Program-made: the position numbers and the translations under genes | Notes under the pieces: model-generated | Database searches by the model: none | What the model saw: only the letters and a program-made list of their open reading frames with translations | What the model was told of the DNA's origin: nothing | Assembly (NCBI RefSeq): GCF_040409695.1 | Contig: NZ_JARWGJ010000133.1 | Location: 1 to 6,853 of the forward strand | DNA from: Longimonas sp040409695 | GTDB lineage: Bacteria; Bacteroidota; Rhodothermia; Rhodothermales; Salinibacteraceae | Reading direction: 5' to 3' | Length of the DNA: 6,853 bases | Part shown: positions 1-6,346 of the stretch, in pieces | Numbering within the stretch: position 1 is the first letter of the stretch | How the letters are laid out: each line of letters begins with the position of its first letter

Positions 1-258
1 CCACCCTGAAGGAACCGCCGGACGACACATAGACACACCTGTTCGTAGAGAACGCACACGCATGACTTGTGTGTGGGGACAACGGGCGGTGTTACACGGG
101 GAATGGTTTCAAACTGCGTGCGGGTTGTCGTAACCTTTTGGTGTGCTTGGTCGTGTGTAAAATCCAGCAACTCCTGATCAGTACACAAAGACGTCCATTA
201 CAGTAGGACGCACCGCTCTATATGATGGTCTCGAGCGCTGCGGAGTTGATAGCTTGTG
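1..258. other. Intergenic region, no supported gene
   Basis: No convincing coding sequence was found on either strand. A plus-strand frame open from the left edge stops near base 134 and shows no recognisable motif. A minus-strand frame starting with ATG at 63 (or 30) stays open to the left edge, giving about 21 residues, which is too little to call a gene. The stretch is rich in GT/CA words (TTGTGTGT at 67-74) and has one small hairpin at 192-210, listed separately. It lies just downstream of the DUF805 gene, so it could hold that gene's terminator and the leader of a gene beyond the edge. Confidence 0.5.
191..211 (-). terminator. Weak hairpin downstream of DUF805 gene
   Basis: CGTCC at 192-196 pairs with GGACG at 206-210 across a 9-base loop, and a G-U pair (211/191) can extend it. 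In the minus-strand transcript it is followed by a short U-containing run (UCUUUGUG). It lies about 48 bases past the DUF805 stop codon. The stem is short and the U-tract is interrupted, so it is only a weak candidate for an intrinsic terminator. Confidence 0.18.
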
Positions 259-1095
259 TCATGACGGAGGAGGCCCATACTGATTCGGACTGTCGATACC
301 CCGTACAATAGCTATAAACAATAAGAATAAAAGGTTGAATAATGGAGCCATTACAATCCAAAAAAACCAGCCTGACATCCCAAGATCGTGGAGACGCTTT
401 ACTACTGGAAAAGAAATTAAAATAGATATGATTGGGACAATAAGACCTGTCACCATAGTGTGTCCTGTTGCTACCTCTATCCCAAATGCAAATGCGCTAG
501 CAGAAACAAAGGCAAGTAGAAGCAGAACATACGACTGCCGTCCGATGCGTCCACGATACCCAAAGAATGATGGGTTTTCCTCATAATCAGCAAAGTATGT
601 ATAGTTAATGTCTTGGGACGTACGAGAGTCCGAACGCGACCTGGAGGAGATAGAACTATCGGAAGACTCAATTTCTTTTTTAATTGCTTCTATGTCGTAG
701 TTAAACTTTGAAAGTAATATAACGAGAGTAAAAAACGGTGTCAGCAATACTCCCGCCATTACCCACAGACACGAGTTTTCGTCCGATTTTGCGCCAATAA
801 ATCCCATTACAGCGCTGGCGGCGGAGAAAATTGTCAGGTAAAGCGTCATTTCTGTAAAATTTGCATCCGGAGCATTTATGCCAGTGTGCGACAGATGTGT
901 ATAAAACAAATTTATATCTATTAAAAAATATGCAATTCCGGAATGAACAATATGGACAGGAATAAAAAACAAAGATGAGGTAGCCATCAACACTACGATA
1001 GCTTGCCCCCAATTCTCTTCTTTTGCCCAGGCCAGCAATAGTAGTGAAGGACTAATTCCAATAAGTATAGATATGAAAAACTTAAAGATTCTCAT
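259..1095 (-). CDS. DUF805 domain membrane protein with N-terminal four-helix extension
   Basis: This 278-residue protein is predicted to be polytopic. Hydrophobic segments lie near residues 4-24, 31-58, 85-102, 108-129, 187-207, 213-231 and 242-265. The C-terminal part (about 176-275) matches DUF805: an aromatic start followed by GRIGRQSY (182-189), then VVKRLHDLGMSGW (231-243), a last helix, and a Gly/Pro/Asn-containing end (NQYGPPP). DUF805 proteins are small inner-membrane proteins of unknown function, usually little more than this domain. Here about 130 residues with four probable helices precede it, joined by a cytoplasmic Ser/Arg-rich linker (144-160). The gene is clearly AT-richer than the chaperone genes: 15 of 60 bases are G or C at 901-960, against 35 of 60 at 5881-5940. 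The start at 1095 has no Shine-Dalgarno sequence but an A/T-rich leader. It is 88 bases from the J-protein gene and may be expressed separately. The family call is good; the function is unknown. Confidence 0.85.
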   Translation of the reverse strand: MRIFKFFISILIGISPSLLLLAWAKEENWGQAIVVLMATSSLFFIPVHIVHSGIAYFLIDINLFYTHLSHTGINAPDANFTEMTLYLTIFSAASAVMGFIGAKSDENSCLWVMAGVLLTPFFTLVILLSKFNYDIEAIKKEIESSDSSISSRSRSDSRTSQDINYTYFADYEENPSFFGYRGRIGRQSYVLLLLAFVSASAFAFGIEVATGHTMVTGLIVPIISILISFPVVKRLHDLGMSGWFFWIVMAPLFNLLFLLFIAIVRGIDSPNQYGPPPS

Positions 1096-1101
1096 TTAAC
1101 T

Positions 1102-1122
1102 TTTAAATTTTGATAATTTAAA
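1102..1122. promoter_or_regulatory. AT-rich dyad just upstream of DUF805 start
   Basis: TTTAAATT at 1102-1109 and AATTTAAA at 1115-1122 form a perfect 8-bp inverted repeat with a 5-base spacer, starting 7 bases upstream of the DUF805 start codon. It could be an operator or simply the AT-rich leader typical of SD-less initiation. AT-rich dyads arise readily by chance, so confidence is modest. Confidence 0.3.
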
Positions 1123-1131
1123 CCTAAAGAT

Positions 1132-1163
1132 TTGTGTGTTTATGACCTCTATTTGACACACAA
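1132..1163. promoter_or_regulatory. GT/CA inverted repeat between J-protein and DUF805 genes
   Basis: TTGTGTGT at 1132-1139 and ACACACAA at 1156-1163 are perfect 8-bp inverted arms around a 16-base spacer. The arm-to-arm distance (24 bp centre to centre) is roughly two helical turns, which would suit a dimeric regulator. As RNA it gives a weak stem with a large loop and no U-tract, so a terminator is unlikely. The word TTGTGTGT also occurs at 67-74 on the other side of the DUF805 gene. Confidence 0.3.
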
Positions 1164-1183
1164 GCAATTACAGTATTTTCTCA

Positions 1184-2992
1184 TTAACATCCCGTAAGGA
1201 AGACGAGGAACATTATAAAGAGTGCTACAGCGGTTAAGAGCCCTTCTGCTAAAGAGCTGCTTTCCGACTCAGTAGACTGCGATGCAGTACCAGATGATGA
1301 GATTGGATCTTGTTTCCGCTCTTCACCAGCGCCATCAGACTTTTTTGTTGAGGAGTCGACCTTTCTGAGTCTGGATCTTACGGCTGATTTACTCCGCTTC
1401 AACCTACTGGCAATCTCGTCCAGAGAAATGCCGCCCGCTTTCCAATTGACAAGCTGCTTCTCTTCTTCATCAGTCCATTTCTCGTATGCCCGTTCTGGTC
1501 CTGAAGAGTCTTCTCGAGAACCCGGTGCATCAGAGGAACTGTGTGTGCCCGAAGCAGAAGACGTGGAACTACGGCCTGAAGACTGATTCCGAGAGGAAGT
1601 CCGCTGAGAGGGCGTCTGCTGTGAAGGACGACTTCGGGATGATTGGCTTTGGGACGATTGGCTCCGGGACGATGAGCGCGGCTTTTTGTACGCCGACCCG
1701 GTAAATCGAATCTCTCGGTTGCAGTTTGGGCAGTGGCCTGCGCCTCGGTTCTGCTGTTTGTGCGCGGTAATGGTATCCTGGCAGTATGGACACTCCCCGG
1801 CAAACATTTCCGCGTCCGGTAGCGACAGAATTGCGTCAAAAAGGCTTTCGTTAAGGCCATACGCCTCGGGGTACTGCCGACGGATACGACGTAATGAACG
1901 CTTGATCTCACTGCTATCGGGATCAACCTGCATCACCATCTCCAGGTTATCGATTCCCGTCTCCATCCGCTGCTCGAACTCATGCTGCGGTATTTCATCC
2001 ACGGCCCGTGTGTAATACAGAGCCATGATCTGTTTTACATACTCATGCGCCCAATCGGACTCCATGATGGCGTTCAGTTCTTTCTGCAGCCCGCGCAACC
2101 CGAAGACGTGCTCTGCCAGATCCTGCAGCAATTCACTATCCGGGTCGAGGTTAGTCGCAACGTCCATAAACTCATGCGCTAAGTCGAACGCGTTGAGCTC
2201 GTACAACTGAAACCCCGACTGCCCGAGCATAAACGCCGCAAACTGCCGATCCTCACTTGACTCGGGCAGATCAGCGACGATCTCCATCTCTTCTTTGAGC
2301 TTCTCTGTCTGTCCCTGCAGGACGTAGTAGCGTAGCTTGTCGTAGTAACAGAAGAAGTCTTCGAAGTCAAGCTTCCCGTCCTCCCAGATAGCGGTATCCA
2401 GGACACTGTGTGCATCTTCGTATTGCTCTTGGTCAAACAGCACGCCGGCCAGCGCACGAGCTGCCGCGTAGTCGCCCGTATCCTCTTCCCAAACGGTGCG
2501 GAAGGTTCGTTCGGCGGCCTGCGTGCGTCCGAGTTCGCGTTGGGCATGGCCCTTGCTCAAACGGTATGCGGGATTGGAGCCGTCCAGATCAATGGCCTTG
2601 TTAAACTGCACCAGAGCTTTCTGGTACTCCCCGTTCATGTAGTGCACATCTCCAAGCCGATTGCGAAGAAGCCCAATCTCTGGGCCCAGCACTACCGCCT
2701 TCTTGAGTTTCTTCAATGCCGCATCTACCTGTGGCGGGTCCTGGCTGAGCAGATCCTCTGCTTCGTCTTCCAGCTGCTTGATCTCGTCTCCATACGCGGC
2801 CATGTTGTCGTACTCTTTCCGAGCGACCGGATTTGAGAGCACATCGTAGGCTTCACGGATGGCTTTGTAGCCGTCGGGGTCTTGCTCCGGCGGGTGCTTT
2901 CGCACCTTCTTATAGAAGGCTGCTTTGATCTGCTTCTCGGAAGCGTCTTCGGCAACACCAAGGGCTTCGTAGTGCGTCGCTGAATCTGACAT
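1184..2992 (-). CDS. J-domain/TPR/zinc-ribbon/Myb-like tail-anchored co-chaperone
   Basis: This 602-residue multidomain protein probably acts as the J-protein partner of the Hsp70 encoded upstream. The order is: J domain (about 6-62) with the typical YEALGV start, REAYDVLSNP and ARKEYD; TPR-like helices (about 88-370), the clearest pair being 105-138 and 139-171; a CxxC-CxxC zinc ribbon (C401, C404, C421, C424); a Ser/Arg/Gln-rich linker (437-500); a Myb/SANT-like or GcrA-like helical domain starting at W506 (503-545); a second Ser-rich stretch; and a hydrophobic C-terminus (581-600) ending in Gly-Cys. That end looks like a tail anchor with the rest in the cytoplasm. The J-domain signature at 33-35 is HPP rather than HPD, and the loop after it is short. 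The aspartate is needed for ATPase stimulation in E. coli DnaJ. The ATG at 2992 starts directly at the J domain, 55 bases after the TPR gene, without a Shine-Dalgarno sequence. It lacks the G/F region and the four-repeat zinc finger of true DnaJ, so dnaJ would be the wrong symbol. Confidence 0.88.
   Translation of the reverse strand: MSDSATHYEALGVAEDASEKQIKAAFYKKVRKHPPEQDPDGYKAIREAYDVLSNPVARKEYDNMAAYGDEIKQLEDEAEDLLSQDPPQVDAALKKLKKAVVLGPEIGLLRNRLGDVHYMNGEYQKALVQFNKAIDLDGSNPAYRLSKGHAQRELGRTQAAERTFRTVWEEDTGDYAAARALAGVLFDQEQYEDAHSVLDTAIWEDGKLDFEDFFCYYDKLRYYVLQGQTEKLKEEMEIVADLPESSEDRQFAAFMLGQSGFQLYELNAFDLAHEFMDVATNLDPDSELLQDLAEHVFGLRGLQKELNAIMESDWAHEYVKQIMALYYTRAVDEIPQHEFEQRMETGIDNLEMVMQVDPDSSEIKRSLRRIRRQYPEAYGLNESLFDAILSLPDAEMFAGECPYCQDTITAHKQQNRGAGHCPNCNREIRFTGSAYKKPRSSSRSQSSQSQSSRSRPSQQTPSQRTSSRNQSSGRSSTSSASGTHSSSDAPGSREDSSGPERAYEKWTDEEEKQLVNWKAGGISLDEIASRLKRSKSAVRSRLRKVDSSTKKSDGAGEERKQDPISSSGTASQSTESESSSLAEGLLTAVALFIMFLVFLTGC
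1636..1680 (-). repeat. Three 15-bp tandem units in Ser-rich linker
   Basis: Three consecutive 15-base units, each starting GGGA(C/T)GAT on the plus strand (1636-1650, 1651-1665, 1666-1680), encode part of the Ser/Arg/Gln linker of the J protein in five-residue steps. The first two units differ at only three positions; the third is more diverged. The in-frame period means gain or loss of a unit would change linker length without breaking the protein. Confidence 0.7.
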
Positions 2993-3047
2993 GGATGGGT
3001 ACGTAAATCAGTAAAAATAAATTGTCGAGTGGAGGTAGCGAACCTGC

Positions 3048-4448
3048 TCAGAGATGAGCTTGCACCACCGAGTTGTTGTAGATGGTGTTCGGGTACCGCG
3101 TGGCAATGCGCTCCGCATAAGGGCGGGCTTCGTCGTCGGGCAAGAGGCGAACAAGCGCATAAGCTGCCTGGGCGTCGTAGTGCGGCCAAGCAGGCGTTAT
3201 ATACTCCTGCAAGCGCGTAAGCGCATCAACGGCAACCGACGGCTCCCCCTCACGATCGGCAGCCATCCCCAATGCATAAAGGCGGTCCTGGGGTGTGCCC
3301 ACGTCAACGTGGGCAACACGGCGGAGCATCTGAAGGGCTGTGCCGGTGTCGCCCTGTGCCCACGCTGCAATGCCCATGTCGTAGAGCGCCTGATTTACAG
3401 CGGCCTTCAAGTCGGCCTTGACCTGCTGTGCCATGTCGCTACGTTGTACGCTGAGCGTGTCAAGCGAGGCGTGAGCAGCCAGCGGATCATCCTGAAGCAG
3501 GTGAAGTTGCGCCTGAGAAAGCGTCGCTGTGGTCTGCAACGCGACAGGAGCCGCTGAGCGGTCTTGGCCGTTCGGGGCGCCTTGGGGAGATGTCTGCGGC
3601 GCGTTCGTCTCAGGCGTAGACGAGGCTGATTCGCTCAGCGGACCTGTTTCTCCCACGCTGGCCCACATCCCCCCAATGCCTAATAGAATCCCAATGACAG
3701 CGGCAATCCCAGCAGCCACCACAGTCTGGCGCTGCCTGCCCTTGGGCGTTGCCTCACGAGTAGGTTCTGCACGAGTAGGTTCCTCATGCGTATCAGAGGA
3801 GCCTTGGGGCGCTGGTGAGTCAGATGAAGCAGTCCCCTCCGCCTCATCTGGTTGTACATCCTTCTCTTCCGTGTTCTTCGGGAGACCTGTCTCCTGTGAG
3901 TCCGGACTGGGCAGAGTCATCGGAACGACTATGTCAAACGCGGTGAGGTGGTTGCGCTCAGCATCGGTGATGGCTCTCTCCGAGGCTGTATCCAGACGAC
4001 GGGCCAGCAGAAGCAGCTCACGGTAGCACACGTCCGCATCGGGCTGCTGGTAATGCGCCCGCAGTGCATCGGTGTCGTCGACGAACAGATTCCATCGTGT
4101 CACCGCCTCATCGAGCGTGGCTTCATAGTCAGGCCACTCAGTCGTCATATCGGTCTCTACGGCCCACCGAAGCCGGGCCGCCGCCTCGTTGAATAGGCCA
4201 TGACGGATCGCCACGGCAATGCTGGCTTCCACAACGGGCAAGCTGTAAGGAAACAGCCGAAGTGCATTCTCAATGGACCGTAGGGCGTCTCCAACATCGT
4301 TTTCAGCATGCGCCTGCAGAGCCCGGTTGTAATAGGGCGCTGCGGCCTGCAGCAAGGCCTTCAGTGCAGGCTCGGCCCGCTCGTCCCCACTCCAGCGCGA
4401 AGGCACGGCTACAGGATGATCGTTGAGGCGGAGCAGTTCGTACGGCAT
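3048..4448 (-). CDS. TPR-like single-pass membrane protein of the chaperone cluster
   Basis: I do not recognise a named family for this 466-residue protein. The N-terminal part (about 36-101) has two TPR-like helical pairs, around YYNRALQAHAEN...DALRSIENAL and the following helix pair. A further helical region runs to about 172. A low-complexity acidic/Pro/Ser linker (178-236) follows, then the basic GRQRQ and one strong transmembrane segment (242-265). The segment after it is Ser/Pro/Gln-rich (266-303), and the C-terminal part (304-455) again holds TPR-like pairs (about 352-380, 386-413, 424-451). The basic residues before the helix suggest the N-terminus is inside and the C-terminal repeats are outside, in the periplasm if the cell is diderm. 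There is no signal peptide at the N-terminus. The ATG at 4448 is the first in frame after a stop at 4485-4487, with no Shine-Dalgarno sequence on the coding strand. It lies between the Hsp70 and J-protein genes, so a role as membrane scaffold or substrate receptor for them is plausible inference. Confidence 0.8.
   Translation of the reverse strand: MPYELLRLNDHPVAVPSRWSGDERAEPALKALLQAAAPYYNRALQAHAENDVGDALRSIENALRLFPYSLPVVEASIAVAIRHGLFNEAAARLRWAVETDMTTEWPDYEATLDEAVTRWNLFVDDTDALRAHYQQPDADVCYRELLLLARRLDTASERAITDAERNHLTAFDIVVPMTLPSPDSQETGLPKNTEEKDVQPDEAEGTASSDSPAPQGSSDTHEEPTRAEPTREATPKGRQRQTVVAAGIAAVIGILLGIGGMWASVGETGPLSESASSTPETNAPQTSPQGAPNGQDRSAAPVALQTTATLSQAQLHLLQDDPLAAHASLDTLSVQRSDMAQQVKADLKAAVNQALYDMGIAAWAQGDTGTALQMLRRVAHVDVGTPQDRLYALGMAADREGEPSVAVDALTRLQEYITPAWPHYDAQAAYALVRLLPDDEARPYAERIATRYPNTIYNNSVVQAHL
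3755..3782 (-). repeat. 13-bp direct repeat in linker of TPR membrane protein
   Basis: CACGAGTAGGTTC occurs at 3755-3767 and again at 3770-3782, with a 15-base period. It encodes a doubled EPTR unit (about residues 223-231) in the acidic linker before the membrane helix. It is a recent in-frame duplication of five codons in a disordered segment. Confidence 0.75.
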
Positions 4449-4459
4449 ACGTGATGTAG

Positions 4460-4510
4460 AAAGGAGGCAAACGGGGAACGGAAGTCATGAGAAGCACCTC
4501 AGCCTCCTCT
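4460..4510 (-). promoter_or_regulatory. SD/anti-SD-like stem-loop between Hsp70 and TPR genes
   Basis: In the minus-strand transcript AGGAGGC (plus 4502-4508), directly after the Hsp70 stop codon, can pair with GCCTCCT (plus 4462-4468). The 7 perfect pairs extend to 9 with one G-U and one A-U (4460-4468 with 4502-4510); the loop is 33 bases. The right arm and the bases after it read CCTCCTTTCTA, which resembles the 3' tail of many bacterial 16S rRNAs. The arm ends 13 bases before the start codon of the TPR gene. It could shape translation of that gene, stabilise the Hsp70 message end, or act as a weak attenuator. The large loop and short U-run argue against a strong terminator. Confidence 0.35.
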
Positions 4511-6249
4511 TAAAAGTCCAGTTCGAACAGCAAGTCGGTGATCTCTTCTTCCAACGTGTCGATGCGGCTCTCATCATTAGCCGCCAGGGCTCGCTTGAGG
4601 TCATCCATCATACTGCGGAGGCGCTCCTCTTTCTCGGCGGGTACAGATCCGTCGGCCAGTTCCCGCTCGGCAGCCTCAATCAGTGCTTCCACCTTCTCCA
4701 AATGCTCCGACTGCTTCCAGGCGTCGTCCAGCTTCTTTTTCGAGGCTGCGATCTGCGCTTCATCCAGGCCTGCATGGGCCTGAAACGTATGCTTCTCCCC
4801 TGTCGCTGGAAACTCCACCGTGATATCGATCATACCGTCCGGGTTATAGACATATGTAGTCAGGACCTTCTGTCCGGCGGGTCCGGCCGGTACGTCGATC
4901 TCTTTGCGGCCAACCAACGTGAACCCCTCCTTTTCATTGGGCTCGCCCTCAATCTCTGCCTGATTGGCATCAGACAGCGAGTCGCGCTGGTATACTCGGA
5001 AGTCAATGATCTCTTGATCCTCCATGACCGTGGAATACTCTTCCTGATGCGGACGGAGGACCTTCCCGTTGGTGGGAATAATTTCGGAGTAGCGCCCCGC
5101 GCGGACGGCGCCCGCTGCGTTTTCCATAACCGACGTACCAAACGAAAGTGGGGCCACGTCCATCACGATCTGCTCGGAAGTCCCGTCGACAATCGCCGTC
5201 TGGGCAGCGGCTCCAAGTGCCACGGCTTTATCAGGGTCGATGTGGGAGAGCGCCTTCTGGTTCATCACCCGCTCGACCAGTTGCTTTACATATGGGATAC
5301 GCGTGCTTCCGCCGACGAGGATGACCCGGTCGATATCAGAGGGACCAAGATCAGCATCCGATAGCGCCTTTTCCATAGCCTGTTCGGTGCGGTCGATCAT
5401 CGGACCGATCATCTCCTCAAAGGTCGAACGCCGTAACTCGACGTCCAGGTTGATCGGCTGTCCATCCTTCACGGTAAAAAACGGAATGGTGACGGATGTC
5501 CGCTTATTGAAGCTAAGCTCCTTCTTCGCCTCCTCACAGGCAAAAAGCAGGCGGTAGTAGTTACTTGAGTCTGCTTCGATGGCAATGCCGTGCTCGTCTT
5601 CAAACCGGTCTGCGACATGCTCAAGAAGGGCCGCGTCGAAGTCTTTGCCTCCCAGGTCCGGGTCTCCCGAGGAGGCGAGGATGTCCAGCACATCGCCCAT
5701 GTACTCCACAATGGAAACATCGAAAGTCCCGCCACCAAGATCATACACCATGACATGTTCTTCTTCGATACCTTCCGCATGGCCGTAGGCCAACGCAGCA
5801 GCGGTCGGCTCATTGATGATCCGCGCGACCTTCATACCGGCGATCTCGCCGGCTTGCTGGGTCGCGCGGCGAGCTGGATCCGGAAAGTTTGCCGGGACCG
5901 TAATGACGCATCGGTCGACGTCTTCATCCAGCTGCTCCTCCGCCGACTGCTTCAGGTGCCTCAGGATATGCGCAGAGATCTCAGGGGGCGTGTATGTCTG
6001 GTCGCCCACCTGAAGCTCCACGTCATCGCCCATCTGCCGCTTTACTTCACCAACAGCCAGTTCCGGATCCGACTGAAACATCGCCCGGACGCGGCTTCCG
6101 ACAATGGGGTTTTTGGTCTTCGGATCGAAGCCGAAGTAGGAATCGACGATTTCGTCGCCACGGCTGTCCTTGACGATGCGCGGACCGCTATCTTCGTAGA
6201 TCGCAATTTCAGAGGTGGTGGTGCCGAGGTCAATGCCAACAAACGCCAT
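4510..6249 (-). CDS. Divergent short Hsp70 (DnaK-like) chaperone
   Basis: This is an ATP-driven Hsp70 of 579 residues that would bind and release unfolded segments with J-protein and GrpE help. The nucleotide-binding domain is complete: phosphate-1 loop IDLGTTTSE (6-14), K70 in EVKRQMG, INEPTAAALAYG (145-156), phosphate-2 DLGGGTFDVS (170-179) and adenosine motif VILVGGSTRIP (309-319). D7, K70, E147, D170, T174 and D176 match the residues known to matter for catalysis in DnaK/Hsc70. GDPDLGGKDFD (195-205) differs from the usual GDTHLGGEDFD. The linker region reads IVMDVAPLSFGT (361-372) against the usual LLLDVTPLSLGI. The substrate-binding beta domain (about 366-490) is divergent and the alpha lid (495-579) is short, with no disordered C-terminal tail; E. 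coli DnaK has 638 residues. I chose ATG 6249 because it puts the first beta strand at the N-terminus; an in-frame ATG at 6306 would add 19 residues unlike the family. Position between grpE-like and J-protein genes fits an accessory Hsp70 rather than housekeeping DnaK. Confidence 0.93.
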   Translation of the reverse strand: MAFVGIDLGTTTSEIAIYEDSGPRIVKDSRGDEIVDSYFGFDPKTKNPIVGSRVRAMFQSDPELAVGEVKRQMGDDVELQVGDQTYTPPEISAHILRHLKQSAEEQLDEDVDRCVITVPANFPDPARRATQQAGEIAGMKVARIINEPTAAALAYGHAEGIEEEHVMVYDLGGGTFDVSIVEYMGDVLDILASSGDPDLGGKDFDAALLEHVADRFEDEHGIAIEADSSNYYRLLFACEEAKKELSFNKRTSVTIPFFTVKDGQPINLDVELRRSTFEEMIGPMIDRTEQAMEKALSDADLGPSDIDRVILVGGSTRIPYVKQLVERVMNQKALSHIDPDKAVALGAAAQTAIVDGTSEQIVMDVAPLSFGTSVMENAAGAVRAGRYSEIIPTNGKVLRPHQEEYSTVMEDQEIIDFRVYQRDSLSDANQAEIEGEPNEKEGFTLVGRKEIDVPAGPAGQKVLTTYVYNPDGMIDITVEFPATGEKHTFQAHAGLDEAQIAASKKKLDDAWKQSEHLEKVEALIEAAERELADGSVPAEKEERLRSMMDDLKRALAANDESRIDTLEEEITDLLFELDF

Positions 6250-6346
6250 AAATAGCTTGAATAGTTGTGAGAAAGAGAATAGGCGAGTATAAGGAACGAA
6301 GCCCAAGACACTTCCCAGATAGCTATGGGCCTATAGTGATACGGTG
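6250..6346 (-). promoter_or_regulatory. Leader between grpE-like and Hsp70 genes
   Basis: This 97-base gap has no gene. It contains an imperfect palindrome at 6323-6336 (12 of 14 positions symmetric, CTAT...ATAG around GGCC), 10 bases after the GrpE stop codon. No CIRCE-type element (TTAGCACTC with its inverted copy) and no clear promoter boxes were seen. The bases directly before the Hsp70 start are A/T-rich (AAGCTATTT) and lack a Shine-Dalgarno sequence. It may hold an internal promoter, but nothing proves one. Confidence 0.25.

Noticed and set aside
1..63. Minus-strand ATG at 63 or 30 with a frame open to the left edge, possible start of a further gene
   Set aside because: Only about 21 residues are visible, with no motif and no start signal, so it cannot be told from chance.
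203..238. Possible hairpin with CGCTC and GAGCG as second terminator for the DUF805 gene
   Set aside because: Only five pairs, and no U-tract follows on either strand.
1153..1179. Plus-strand TTGACA followed by TATTTT, resembling a sigma-70 promoter
   Set aside because: The spacer is 15 bases and it would point plus-ward into the antisense of the J-protein gene; a Bacteroidota-like organism would not be expected to use these boxes.
3529..4026. Plus-strand open frame of 165 codons opposite the TPR membrane gene
   Set aside because: The translation is low-complexity Ser/Ala/Arg and mirrors the linker of the minus-strand gene; no motif or start signal.
4423..5364. Long plus-strand open frame opposite the Hsp70 gene, 313 codons
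   Set aside because: It is antisense to a clearly conserved Hsp70 and its translation shows no family motif; long antisense frames are common in GC-rich coding sequence.
6250..6306. Earlier in-frame ATG for the Hsp70 at 6306
   Set aside because: It would add 19 residues before the first beta strand, unlike other Hsp70s, and no better start signal lies before it.
6250..6346. CIRCE or heat-shock sigma promoter before the Hsp70 gene
   Set aside because: Looked for the CIRCE inverted repeat and heat-shock boxes; neither is present.
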